Shown in pieces: positions 1 through 8,450 of a stretch of DNA of 64,000 nucleotides (position 1 is the first letter of the stretch; each line of letters begins with the position of its first letter). The translations under genes and the position numbers were made by a program. The stretch is taken from contig NZ_JAPEPT010000003.1 in NCBI RefSeq assembly GCF_026339995.1, positions 868,001-932,000 of the forward strand. The letters are read 5' to 3'. The notes beneath the pieces were generated by a model. It was given only the letters and a program-made list of their open reading frames with translations. It was not told the origin of the DNA and ran no database searches. Source of the stretch: Streptomyces sp. NBC_01481 (GTDB lineage: Bacteria > Actinomycetota > Actinomycetes > Streptomycetales > Streptomycetaceae).

Positions 1-794
1 TCCACCTCCGCGAACTGCAGGTTGACACGAAGCTTCCGGAAGCCCTCGGCACGCGGACTGTGCATGTCGTCGCGCAGGGAGACCGGTTGCCGTGCGGCTC
101 GCGGGTCCTGAACGATGCTGGACAGTACGGCGGGCCCCCCGGCGGCTGCCAGGCATTCGGCGAGGGCTTTGGAGTCACGCATCGACGTGTCCACCGTCTC
201 CAGCGCCACACCCAGCCCAAGCCCGAGCAGCAGGCCCACCGCCAGACCCAGGGCAACGTTGACCGCGGTGTTCGGGGACGAGGGCGCGGTCGGCACGTCG
301 GCGGGGTGCGTCACGGTGAGCCGTACCGGGGAGGGGAGCTTGCTCGACTCGGGACGCTCCAGCTTCCTGATCACGTCGGCAAAGCGCCGAGCGACCGCGT
401 TGCTGATCAGGGCGGCTTGTTCCGCACCGGTGTCGGTGACGGTCAGGCGGACCAGAACGGTGTTGAGCGGCGCTTCGGCCTCGACCCTGTCAGCCAGCTG
501 GGCCGACGTCATCGTGAGCCCGAGGGATTTCACGACCGGTCCGGTCACCGCGGGGCTCTCCGCCACGTCGGCGTAGGACTGGACTCTGGCCTGGGCGAAC
601 GAGTTGCCCTCGTTGAGCTGGGAGGTGTTGGTGTCGGCCTGGAGGGACACGAAGAGCGTGGTCGTCGCCCGGTATTCCGGAGTGACGAGGACACTCGCCA
701 GGACGCCCGCCACCGTCCCCAGCACAGTCACGAGGGCGATGACGTGCCAACGACGGGAAAGGACACGTAGGTAGTCGCGCAGATCCAAGGCCAT
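1..794 (-). CDS. Wzz-type chain-length / BY-kinase-like protein (3' end outside window)
   Basis: First 264 codons of a minus-strand gene that continues past the left edge. The N-terminus MALDLRDYLRVLSRRW is followed by a membrane segment at about residues 17-37. An extracytoplasmic Wzz-like domain follows, then a second membrane segment at about 177-198. After it comes a cytoplasmic linker containing EGFRKLRVNLQF, which in this family precedes a bacterial tyrosine-kinase (BY-kinase) domain. Such proteins set polysaccharide chain length and are counteracted by LMW phosphatases; one such phosphatase gene lies at 22315. The start at 794 was chosen because the protein begins at the conserved position; GGGGA just upstream is a poor, very close ribosome site. 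Whether the kinase domain is present cannot be seen here. Confidence 0.8.
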   Translation of the reverse strand, partial: MALDLRDYLRVLSRRWHVIALVTVLGTVAGVLASVLVTPEYRATTTLFVSLQADTNTSQLNEGNSFAQARVQSYADVAESPAVTGPVVKSLGLTMTSAQLADRVEAEAPLNTVLVRLTVTDTGAEQAALISNAVARRFADVIRKLERPESSKLPSPVRLTVTHPADVPTAPSSPNTAVNVALGLAVGLLLGLGLGVALETVDTSMRDSKALAECLAAAGGPAVLSSIVQDPRAARQPVSLRDDMHSPRAEGFRKLRVNLQFAEV

Positions 795-908
795 TCCCCA
801 GTCGGAGGCAGTGAGTGAGCAGTCAGCCTAGGAGCAGGCTCAGGGATTTGGGGCGCATGGCATGTGCACTCGACCTTTCGTACCCCAATGGAGTGCACCG
901 GCGTCCTT

Positions 909-2177
909 TCAGAGACGCTCAACTGTTTCCACGCGGCACCGATTGCAGGCGTCGAATACGTAGTCGGCGACACGCTCCACCATTGCGTAGTCGAAGGAGT
1001 CGTGGTCGGTGGCAATGACCACGGCGTCGGCAGCCGCGACTTGTTCCTCCGTGAGGTCGACGCACAGAATGTCGTCGGGCAGCTGACGAGGGTCGACATG
1101 CGGTTCCACGGCGAGGACGTGAGCGCCCATGTGCTGGAGTCCGAGAGCCACCGCGACCGAAGGGGACTCCCGGATGTCGCCGGTGTTCCTCTTGTAAGCG
1201 AGCCCGAGGACCAGAACCTGGCTGCCGTTGACCGGCTTACGCCGGGCGTTGAGCCCTCTGGCCACCCGCAGCACCACATGGTCGGGCATATGGCTGTTGA
1301 TGTCGTTGGCCAATGCCACGAAGCGGAAGTCGTGCCGCAGCCTCTGCTTGACCTGCCACGAGAGGTAGGACGGGTCAATGGGCAGGCAATGTCCGCCGAC
1401 GCCGGGCCCGGGCAGAAAGCGCATGTAGCCGAAGGGCTTGGTCGACGCGGCGTCGATCACTTCCCAGATGTCGATGCCGAGCGGTTTGCAGAACATCGCC
1501 AGCTCGTTGACGAGGGCGATGTTGACATGGCGGAACGTGTTCTCCAGGAGCTTGGTCAGCTCGGCCGTGCGGGGTGAGCTGACCGGGACGGTACGGTCCA
1601 CGATGTCTTCGTAGAAGAGCTCCACATGTCGCAGGGAGTCCTCGTCCATACCGGAGACGACCTTCGGGGTGTTCTCCAGCCGCCAGGTCGGGTTTCCCGG
1701 GTCGATTCTTTCCGGGCTGTATCCGAGGAAGAAGTCCTTGCCCGCCTGAAGCCCGCTGCCCGCCTCCAGGATCGGGCACACCACGTGCTCGGTCGTGCAG
1801 GGGTACGTGGTCGACTCCAGGATCACCGTGGCGTTCGGCCGAAGGTGCAGGGCGATTTCCCGCGCGGCGCTCTCCACGAAACTCAGGTCGGGGGCGCCCT
1901 CCTTCAGAGGCGTGGGCACCGTGATGACGCAGACATCGAAGTCCGCCGCGTCCGCGTAGTCGGTACTCAGGACATAGCGGCCCGAGTTGAGGGCAGCCAG
2001 CAGGCGGGGCGACGTCACGTCCTCGGCGAACGACTCGCCGCCGGCCAGACGCTTGACGCGCATCTCGTCCACATCGAGACCAACGACGTTGCGCCCCGCC
2101 TCCACTGCGCGAACGGCAAGTGGAAGGCCCACGTACCCCTGGCCGACCACCACTACCTTCTTTGTTGCCTCCGACAT
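909..2177 (-). CDS. UDP-sugar (UDP-GlcNAc/ManNAc-type) 6-dehydrogenase
   Basis: 422 aa; predicted to oxidise the C6 hydroxyl of a UDP-sugar to the uronate with two NAD+, supplying an acidic sugar for the surface glycan. The Rossmann motif GQGYVGLP is at residues 12-19. ESTTYPCTTEHV (about 121-132) and GYSPERIDPGN (about 152-162) are typical of the WbpA/WecC branch. The catalytic cysteine is Cys264 in GVGGHCLPIDPS. A longer open frame exists upstream, but the ATG at 2177 has AGAGGAG at the right distance and aligns with the family N-terminus. It lies upstream of the Wzz gene on the same strand and is divergent from the epimerase at 2434. The exact substrate (UDP-Glc versus UDP-GlcNAc/ManNAc) cannot be settled by eye. 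Confidence 0.88.
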   Translation of the reverse strand: MSEATKKVVVVGQGYVGLPLAVRAVEAGRNVVGLDVDEMRVKRLAGGESFAEDVTSPRLLAALNSGRYVLSTDYADAADFDVCVITVPTPLKEGAPDLSFVESAAREIALHLRPNATVILESTTYPCTTEHVVCPILEAGSGLQAGKDFFLGYSPERIDPGNPTWRLENTPKVVSGMDEDSLRHVELFYEDIVDRTVPVSSPRTAELTKLLENTFRHVNIALVNELAMFCKPLGIDIWEVIDAASTKPFGYMRFLPGPGVGGHCLPIDPSYLSWQVKQRLRHDFRFVALANDINSHMPDHVVLRVARGLNARRKPVNGSQVLVLGLAYKRNTGDIRESPSVAVALGLQHMGAHVLAVEPHVDPRQLPDDILCVDLTEEQVAAADAVVIATDHDSFDYAMVERVADYVFDACNRCRVETVERL

Positions 2178-2433
2178 GATCGGACTCCTCTCTGCTGGCC
2201 ATGCAGAATGTTTCGTTGGGATATGCCCGGTGCTCGCCCGACGCGGCTTTCTGTCCGTCTCCCGAGTGAACACTCGCCAGGCGAATGGGGGCATGTCGGC
2301 AGCCAAGGAGTGCGAATGGTCTAAGGGCGGGATTCAATTCATTCTTTTTGCGTCATCCCTGGCTATGGTTTCCGTGCGTTGCTGGGCACTTGCCCCCGGC
2401 AACGCCCACCCGCAGACATGGAGTGACGGCGTG

Positions 2434-3501
2434 ATGGAACGTCCGAAATACCTGGTCACCGGAGGAGCCGGCTTCATCGGCTCCCATCTCGTCGATGCAC
2501 TTCTGGCGCGTGGTGAGCCGGTCGTCGCACTCGACGACATCAGTACGGGAAGCCTGGTGAACCTTGCACGAGCGCGCGAGCAGGGTCACTTCCAGTTCGT
2601 CCACGGTTCCGTACTGGATACATCGCTCGTCGACAAGCTGGTCAGTGAATGCGATGTCGTGGTGCATCTGGCGGCGGCCGTAGGTGTGAAACTCATCGTG
2701 GAACAGCCACTGAATTCCTTCACCATCAACACCAAGGGCACTGAAACGGTGCTCAGTTCCGCTCACCGCCATGGCCGGAGAGTCATCATTGCCAGCACGT
2801 CGGAGATCTACGGCAAGAACTCGTCCGGACCGCTGAGCGAGACATCCGACCGTGTCCTCGGCAGCACCTCCGTCCCCCGGTGGTCCTACAGCACGGCCAA
2901 GGCGGTCGATGAGATCCTTGCCGAGCTCTACCGCCGGGAGTACGGACTGCGGTCCACCATCGTGCGGTTCTTCAACACCGTCGGCCCTCGACAGAGCGCC
3001 GCCTACGGCATGGTCATCCCGAGATTCGCCCGTCAGGCAGTGAAGGGTGAACCCCTCACCGTCTACGGCACCGGACAGCAGAGCCGCTGCTTCCTCCATG
3101 TCGCAGATGTGGTCCAAGCGCTCTTGTTGCTGATCGACCGTCCGGAGGCGGTGGGCCAGACCTTCAACATCGGGAGCGACGAGGAGATCAGCGTTCTGGA
3201 TCTGGCGCGGCGGATCATCGCGTGCGCCAAGAGCAGTTCGACGGTGCGCCGGCTCTCGTACAGCGAGGTCTACGGACCGGAGTTCGAGGACATGGAGCGC
3301 AGGGTCCCCGACACCACGAAACTGAGGAACTTCACCGGCTGGAAGCCGCGTCGGAACCTCGACGACGTTTTGGTCGATGCCGTCGAAGACGCCCGGAGCG
3401 ACGTGAGGAGGCAGGCACTCGGGGCCGCCGACAGCTCGGCGAAGGGAGGAACAGGCGACCCCAAGAGCCGGACGGCGCTGGTGGGTCCATGTCCGGTCTG
3501 A
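2434..3501 (+). CDS. NAD-dependent epimerase/dehydratase (extended SDR)
   Basis: 355 aa; extended short-chain dehydrogenase acting on a nucleotide sugar. The nucleotide-binding motif TGGAGFIGSH is at about residues 9-18. The active-site region STSEIYG is at 121-127 and the catalytic YSTAK gives Tyr152/Lys156. NTVGPRQS and the FLHVADVVQA region are typical of GalE and UDP-glucuronate-decarboxylase-like enzymes. The start ATG at 2434 is preceded by GGAG; an in-frame GTG lies one codon earlier. The gene overlaps the following sugar transferase by 13 nt, so the two are co-transcribed. The precise reaction (4-epimerase, decarboxylase or 4,6-dehydratase) is not determined. Confidence 0.85.
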   Translation: MERPKYLVTGGAGFIGSHLVDALLARGEPVVALDDISTGSLVNLARAREQGHFQFVHGSVLDTSLVDKLVSECDVVVHLAAAVGVKLIVEQPLNSFTINTKGTETVLSSAHRHGRRVIIASTSEIYGKNSSGPLSETSDRVLGSTSVPRWSYSTAKAVDEILAELYRREYGLRSTIVRFFNTVGPRQSAAYGMVIPRFARQAVKGEPLTVYGTGQQSRCFLHVADVVQALLLLIDRPEAVGQTFNIGSDEEISVLDLARRIIACAKSSSTVRRLSYSEVYGPEFEDMERRVPDTTKLRNFTGWKPRRNLDDVLVDAVEDARSDVRRQALGAADSSAKGGTGDPKSRTALVGPCPV

Positions 3502-4511
3502 GTCCGTGGCTCGTGTCGGCGGTCGCAGGCGTGGGGGCACTCTTCATCGCCGCCCTGCTGACCGAGCCCCTGCGACGCCTGGCCCTGCGGCGCGGTTACA
3601 CCGACCGGCCGAGCGCACGCAAAGTCCATGTCCGTCCCACTCCCTATCTCGGCGGCATCGCGGTCGCGATCGCCACGATCGGCTCGGCGTGTGCGGCGAC
3701 AGCCGTCGTGACGGGGACCGACACCACAGTCCTCGTCCTGCTCGCAAGCGCCTCGCTCATCGCAGTGCTGGGCCTCGGCGACGATCTGCGTCCGCTCAGC
3801 ATTCGTCTGCGTCTGTGTGTCGAGGCCGCGGCAGCCCTGGCGGTGGTGCTGTGGTGCGGCCATCCCGTTCTCTTCGGTTCATGGTTCGACGTTGTGGTCG
3901 CTGTCGGGTGGATCCTCTTCACCACCAACGCGTTCAACCTGCTGGACAACATGGACGGCGTGGTGTCCACCGTGACCACCGTCACCGCGGGATTCCTGTG
4001 CTGTGCCGCCCTCTCCGTCGGACTGGCCGGCCTTGCCCCGGTCATGGCTGCCCTCGCCGGAGCCAGCGCGGGCTTCCTCTTCCACAACTGGCATCCCGCG
4101 CGGATCTTTCTCGGTGACGCGGGCTCGCTCTTCGTGGGCTTTCTGGTGTCGTCCGCCACGGTGACCCTGCACCGGGACACCGCCGCCCTTTCCGGGTACA
4201 CCAGCCTGTTGCTCATCACTCTGGTGGTCACCGCGGACACCGGCCTGGTCATGGTCGCCCGCCGCAGGGAGGGCAGGCCTCTGCTGCAGGGCGGCAGGGA
4301 CCACATCGCCCACCGGCTGCGCAGCCTTGGGCTGACCGTCCGCCAGGTGACCGTTGTCATCGGCGGTTTCGCGGCCATGTCGTGTCTGACGGCGGTGCTC
4401 GTCATGTTCAGGGTGTTCCCGCAGAGCGCGGTGCTGGCCGCGGTGGTCGTGGTGACCGCGGTGACCGCGCTGGCGTGGGGTCTGCTGCTGAGAGTCCCTG
4501 TGTACACGTAG
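3489..4511 (+). CDS. WecA/MraY-family undecaprenyl-phosphate sugar-phosphate transferase
   Basis: 340 aa, multi-pass membrane protein (roughly ten hydrophobic segments). It is predicted to start glycan assembly by moving a sugar-1-phosphate from UDP-sugar to a polyprenyl phosphate at the inner membrane face. Family signatures visible in order are an RKVHVRPTPYLGG loop near residue 45, GLGDDLRPLS near 97, NAFNLLDNMDG near 150, FLGDAGSLFVGF near 210, and RDHIAHRL near 275. The ATG at 3489 lies inside the previous gene (13-nt overlap), which indicates translational coupling. A perfect 16-bp stem terminator follows. The sugar (GlcNAc-1-P versus another) is inferred only from family. Confidence 0.9.
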   Translation: MSGLSPWLVSAVAGVGALFIAALLTEPLRRLALRRGYTDRPSARKVHVRPTPYLGGIAVAIATIGSACAATAVVTGTDTTVLVLLASASLIAVLGLGDDLRPLSIRLRLCVEAAAALAVVLWCGHPVLFGSWFDVVVAVGWILFTTNAFNLLDNMDGVVSTVTTVTAGFLCCAALSVGLAGLAPVMAALAGASAGFLFHNWHPARIFLGDAGSLFVGFLVSSATVTLHRDTAALSGYTSLLLITLVVTADTGLVMVARRREGRPLLQGGRDHIAHRLRSLGLTVRQVTVVIGGFAAMSCLTAVLVMFRVFPQSAVLAAVVVVTAVTALAWGLLLRVPVYT

Positions 4512-4527
4512 AGGGCGCGGACAGAGG

Positions 4528-4564
4528 TGAGGGGAGCCCCGGCGCATCGCCGGGGCTCCCCTCA
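4528..4564. terminator. Bidirectional hairpin terminator
   Basis: Perfect 16-bp stem (4528-4543 pairs with 4549-4564) with a 5-nt loop. It lies between the convergent stops of the sugar transferase (4511) and the epimerase (4574). It is GC-rich without a long T-run, as is usual in Streptomyces. Confidence 0.85.
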
Positions 4565-4573
4565 GTGCTGTGG

Positions 4574-5551
4574 TCAGCCCACTTCCACCGTGAGGCGCTC
4601 GGCAGGTACCGCCCCCTCGTACTCGGGCAGGGTACGGAACCAGCGCACGGTCTCGGCCAGCCCCTGCTCCAGCGGCACTTGGGCGACATCCGGGAAGAGT
4701 TCGCGCAGGAGGCCGCCCGAGGCCTGGGAGTGACGGACGTCTCCCGGCCTCGCCGCCTCGTGCCGGATGTCGGGCGGAGACCCGATGATGTCCGCGAGCT
4801 GCCGGGTCAGGTCGATGACCGGCACCCGCGTACCGAAGGCCAGGTTGACCGGACCGGGGCAGGTGACCTTGCGCAAGACAGCGTCGGCCAGCACCCTGAC
4901 GACGGTTCCGATGTAGGTGAAGTCCCGCGTCTGCAGTCCGTCGCCGAAGATTCTCACCGGCGTGCCGCGCAGCAGGGCATCGATGAAGGCCGGTACGACG
5001 GCGGCGTAGGCGTGGCCCGCCGCCTGCAACGGCCCGTAGACATTGAAGAACCGGAACGCCAGGACCGGGAGGCCGAAAGAAGCCCCGTAGGCAAGGACGT
5101 ACGACTCGGTGGCGAGCTTGCTCGCGGCGTAGGGGCTCATGGGCCGCGTGGGCAGCTCCTCGTGCTTGGGAAGCACAGGGACGGCTCCATAGACCGAGGA
5201 GGACGAGGCGGCGACCACGGGGACGCGATGGCGTCGGCAGGCCTCGAGGACGTACACCGTCCCGTTCGCGTTGACGTTGTGACTGGCGACGGGGTCCGCC
5301 AGAGACCGCGGTACGGACGGGCGGGCAGCAAGGTGAACGACAGCATCCACTCCCGACACGATGTCGTCGAGGAGTTCGGGGTCGAGAATGCTGCCCTCGA
5401 TCAGCTCCGCGTCGACTCCCGCCAGGTTGGCTGCGAATCCTGTGCTCAGGTCATCCAGAGCGAGGACCTTGCTCACGGTCGGACGTGATGCGAGCTCTCG
5501 GCAGAGGTTGGCACCGATGAATCCGGCACCTCCGGTGACTAGGACGTTCAC
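4574..5551 (-). CDS. NAD-dependent UDP-sugar 4-epimerase-like protein
   Basis: 325 aa; extended SDR of the GalE type. TGGAGFIGAN is at about residues 6-15, the catalytic Tyr141/Lys145 lie in YAASK, SSSSVYG is at 116-122, and FFNVYGPLQ and TRDFTYIGTVV follow. It probably interconverts or supplies a UDP-sugar for the glycan locus. The GTG start at 5551 has GAAAGG at a good distance and overlaps the stop of the upstream glycosyltransferase as GTGA, so translation is coupled. An ATG 11 codons upstream in the same frame is less likely. It is a distant paralogue of the 2434 gene; which sugar each handles is not known. Confidence 0.85.
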   Translation of the reverse strand: MNVLVTGGAGFIGANLCRELASRPTVSKVLALDDLSTGFAANLAGVDAELIEGSILDPELLDDIVSGVDAVVHLAARPSVPRSLADPVASHNVNANGTVYVLEACRRHRVPVVAASSSSVYGAVPVLPKHEELPTRPMSPYAASKLATESYVLAYGASFGLPVLAFRFFNVYGPLQAAGHAYAAVVPAFIDALLRGTPVRIFGDGLQTRDFTYIGTVVRVLADAVLRKVTCPGPVNLAFGTRVPVIDLTRQLADIIGSPPDIRHEAARPGDVRHSQASGGLLRELFPDVAQVPLEQGLAETVRWFRTLPEYEGAVPAERLTVEVG

Positions 5552-6756
5552 AGTGCTGACCTTTCGAACGGGGATGTGGTCCACCAGCCGCGGGCAACCG
5601 CGATGGAGGTGTAGAGAGCCTGCGTGTCGGCCACCAGACGTTCCGCGCCGAAGTGCTGGGTGGTGAACGTTTGTGCCCGTGCCCCCATCTCCTGGCGCAG
5701 TTGTCCGTCGCGCAGAAGCGTCACCGTGTGCCGGGCGAGTTCGGTGGACGACGGCTGTGCCAGGAGTCCCGTCGTGCCGTCCTGCACGACCTCCGCGACG
5801 CTGCCGACGTTCGTGGCCACCACGGGCAGCCCCGCCAGCCCGGCCTCGATCAGGCTGACGGGCATGCCTTCGTTGTCCGAGGTGAGCAACACCAGGTCGG
5901 CGGCCGCGTAGACGGTCTCCACATCGGCGCGCCAGCCCAGCCGGTGGAGCGAGTCACCGAGATCGGCAACCGCCTCCGGATCCGGCTCGAAGTCACCTTC
6001 TCCGCACACCACGAAATGCGCTGCGGGAACGGCGCGTCGTACTTCGCGGGCCACGGCCAGAAAGCGATCGGGCCGCTTGATGCCGGTAATTCGCCCTACG
6101 TAGGCGACCACGGGGCAGTCCTGCGGGAGACCGAGCAGTCGCCGGGCTTCGGCTGGCTCTGGTGCGGTTGCAAGCCTGGTGCCGGGCGGCGTGACCGTGT
6201 ATTGGCTCGCCTTTCCAATGCCGGCGGCGACGAGGTCGTCCCGCACCCGACTGCCCACGGCGACCAACCGATCAGTGAGGGCTGCCAGACTGCGCTCGGT
6301 CTGCACCAGGACCCGAGTCTTTGCCGGAGAGAAATAACCATGCAGGAGATGGCCGTGAAAGGTGTGCACCCTTGAGGGGACACGCGCCAGAACGGCAGCC
6401 GCCCGCCCCAGCGCGCCCGCCTTCGCAGTGTGCGTGTGGACGATATGGGGCCGGAATCGACGCATGGCTCTGGCCAGTTCGACAACGCAGCGCACGTCGT
6501 CGGTAGGCCGCACGGACCGTCCCAGCCATTCGAGCCGATGGACCGGCAGGTCGGCCGCTCGCTGATCCAGATAGTCCGCCTCACCCGAACCCACCTGACC
6601 GGTGATCAGAAGATGGTCGAATCGGTCGGGATCCAGGCCTCGCATGAGGGCCGAGACCTGAACTGCCGGACCACCGACGTTCATTCGCGTGATGACTCTC
6701 ATCACGCGCAGGCGTGGAATGCCGGAACCCGTGCTTCGGTGCGTGGTGGTCGACAT
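5548..6756 (-). CDS. GT4-family glycosyltransferase
   Basis: 402 aa; GT-B fold retaining glycosyltransferase. The N-terminal acceptor side contains MRVITRMNVGGPAVQV and HIVHTHTAKAGALGR. The C-terminal nucleotide-sugar side contains VAYVGRITGIKRPD and the E-x7-E type motif EGMPVSLIEAG. It probably adds one sugar during repeat-unit assembly at the cytoplasmic membrane face. It is coupled to the epimerase downstream by a 4-nt GTGA overlap, so the epimerase may make its donor. No convincing ribosome site precedes the ATG at 6756; the ATG at 6702 (MRVITRM) is a possible alternative start. Confidence 0.85.
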   Translation of the reverse strand: MSTTTHRSTGSGIPRLRVMRVITRMNVGGPAVQVSALMRGLDPDRFDHLLITGQVGSGEADYLDQRAADLPVHRLEWLGRSVRPTDDVRCVVELARAMRRFRPHIVHTHTAKAGALGRAAAVLARVPSRVHTFHGHLLHGYFSPAKTRVLVQTERSLAALTDRLVAVGSRVRDDLVAAGIGKASQYTVTPPGTRLATAPEPAEARRLLGLPQDCPVVAYVGRITGIKRPDRFLAVAREVRRAVPAAHFVVCGEGDFEPDPEAVADLGDSLHRLGWRADVETVYAAADLVLLTSDNEGMPVSLIEAGLAGLPVVATNVGSVAEVVQDGTTGLLAQPSSTELARHTVTLLRDGQLRQEMGARAQTFTTQHFGAERLVADTQALYTSIAVARGWWTTSPFERSAL

Positions 6757-7103
6757 GTGCCCGATATTAAGCCGAGCGCAGTCCGGTATCCGGCAAGGGC
6801 GCGAATTGTGTTTCCGTCGCTTTGGGTAAACCTCTCGGAAATATTTCGACAGGCCAAGGAGTTCGCTGGAAGCCCGCTATTCGGTCGATTCTCGTCTCCG
6901 TCGCCGCAGCGTCGCTCGCCCTTCTCGACTGGCGTCTGATATACCGCGTCAGTACGCGCGTTTCTCCTCGGGTCGAGCGCAAGGGGGTGGCGCCGGCGCC
7001 TGCGGTACATGCCCGCAGCAGCGGGCTCTTCTCGCTGGCCCCTCGCCCGCGCTGGTTCCGAACGGCCAGGCGCGGGCGGCGCCCGCCGTTTCCGGTGGAG
7101 GTG
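6757..7103. other. Spacer between two glycosyltransferase genes
   Basis: 347 nt without a credible gene. It is upstream of the glycosyltransferase/epimerase pair and downstream of another glycosyltransferase on the same strand, so it should hold the promoter for the 6756-4574 unit. Part of it is less GC-rich than its surroundings. No clear hairpin or palindrome was found. Confidence 0.5.
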
Positions 7104-8309
7104 TTATCGGCGCCCCAGCAGTTTCCGGTAAAGGCTGATGTGCCGCTCCACCATGGTGTCCGCACTCAGGTGCTCAAGAGCCCATACCCGGGCGGCCTTG
7201 CCCAGTCGTGCGGCGGCGGTGTGATCCGTGAGCAGCCAGTGCAGGCCCTCCGCCAGAGCTTCGGCGTCAGCCGGCGGTACCAGTACCCCACGGTCGCGCA
7301 GCAGTTCAGGTGTTCCACCGACGGCGGTGGCCACCACCGGCCGGCCGACCGCCATGGCCTCCATGACCGCGTTGCTCAAGCCCTCCTCCAGGGAAGGCAG
7401 TACGACGACGTCCGCGCGGGCGAGGAATGCGGCCACATCAGTGCGATGGCCCAGAAAGCGTACGTCGATGCCCAGCCGCTCCGCCTGTTGTTCCAGATCA
7501 GGCCGCTGCGGACCCTCGCCGATCAAGACGAGTGTGCAGCGCTGCCCCCGCTGCTGCAACCGGCAGACGGCGTCCAGCAGATACTGGTGGCCCTTGTACG
7601 TACGCAGGTTGGCGACGCACAGCACCACGGGCAGGTCTGTGGTCAGGTGAGCCGGTGCGACCGCCCGGAAATCCTGCGCCTCCATGCCGTTGTAAATGAC
7701 GGCGATCTTGTCCTGCGGCAGACCTTCCTGACGCAGGGCGTCCTCGGCGACGGCATGCGCATTCGCCACAACGAAGTCGGTCATACCAGTGGCCACCCGC
7801 TCCACGGCCAGCTGCACGCGGCGCCCCTCCTTGAACGTGCCCAGACTGCGCCGCCCGGCCACGCACACGGGAACACGCGCCAGGCGGGCCGCGGGAGCTG
7901 CCGCGATGTAGCAGTGGAACAAGTAGGCGTGCAGGACTTGTGGTCGCGCGCGGCGCAGGTGAGCCACGAGCCGCGCGTATGCCTTCACGTCGGCGATGGT
8001 GCCCTTCACGGCGCCCTCGAGATCGACCCACGGCCGGGAGATTCCCCGGCATCCGAGGCCGATCACCTTCACACCGGAACCGGACAGCTCTGCGATACGC
8101 GGTCCTCGGTCGGAGAGCAGGAACAACGTGGTCTCAATGCCCCGGGCCACGAGGCCGCGGGCCAGCATCGCCACCTGCTTCTCCGCACCTCCTAGTCCCA
8201 ATTGACCGATCATCAGGCACACCCGGGACAGCTCGACCTCGTCGGCGGTGCTCCCGGGGATCGGTACGGCGCCGGTCTCGCGGCATCCAGTCACTGGTAT
8301 CAGCTCCAT
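7104..8309 (-). CDS. GT4-family glycosyltransferase
   Basis: 401 aa; second GT-B glycosyltransferase of the locus. LSRVCLMIGQLGLGGAEKQV near residues 27-46 is the usual N-terminal glycine-rich loop. VVLCVANLRTYKGHQYLLDA, VRFLGHRTDVAAFLARADVV and the E-x7-E motif EEGLSNAVMEAMAVGRPVVA lie in the donor domain. The role is inferred to be repeat-unit assembly. The start is uncertain: there is no strong ribosome site at 8309 and the first 25 residues look unconserved, so a start nearer residue 28-33 is possible. It lies 141 nt downstream of the flippase gene in the same direction. Confidence 0.82.
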   Translation of the reverse strand: MELIPVTGCRETGAVPIPGSTADEVELSRVCLMIGQLGLGGAEKQVAMLARGLVARGIETTLFLLSDRGPRIAELSGSGVKVIGLGCRGISRPWVDLEGAVKGTIADVKAYARLVAHLRRARPQVLHAYLFHCYIAAAPAARLARVPVCVAGRRSLGTFKEGRRVQLAVERVATGMTDFVVANAHAVAEDALRQEGLPQDKIAVIYNGMEAQDFRAVAPAHLTTDLPVVLCVANLRTYKGHQYLLDAVCRLQQRGQRCTLVLIGEGPQRPDLEQQAERLGIDVRFLGHRTDVAAFLARADVVVLPSLEEGLSNAVMEAMAVGRPVVATAVGGTPELLRDRGVLVPPADAEALAEGLHWLLTDHTAAARLGKAARVWALEHLSADTMVERHISLYRKLLGRR

Positions 8310-8450
8310 CCAGCCGGCAGTTCGTCACGGCAGTAGCGTGCTTTCCTTGTGGTTCAGGCTCTCAGTACCATTTGCGTCGATATCCATCGCGACGCACGGT
8401 CGTCCGGGTGATGGGCCGCCGATGGCAGTCAGCAGACCGAGGGCGGGTGG

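Noticed and set aside
4382..5488. Plus-strand 368-codon frame opposite the epimerase
   Set aside because: It lies antisense to an enzyme with intact motifs, crosses a terminator hairpin and has the composition of a shadow frame.
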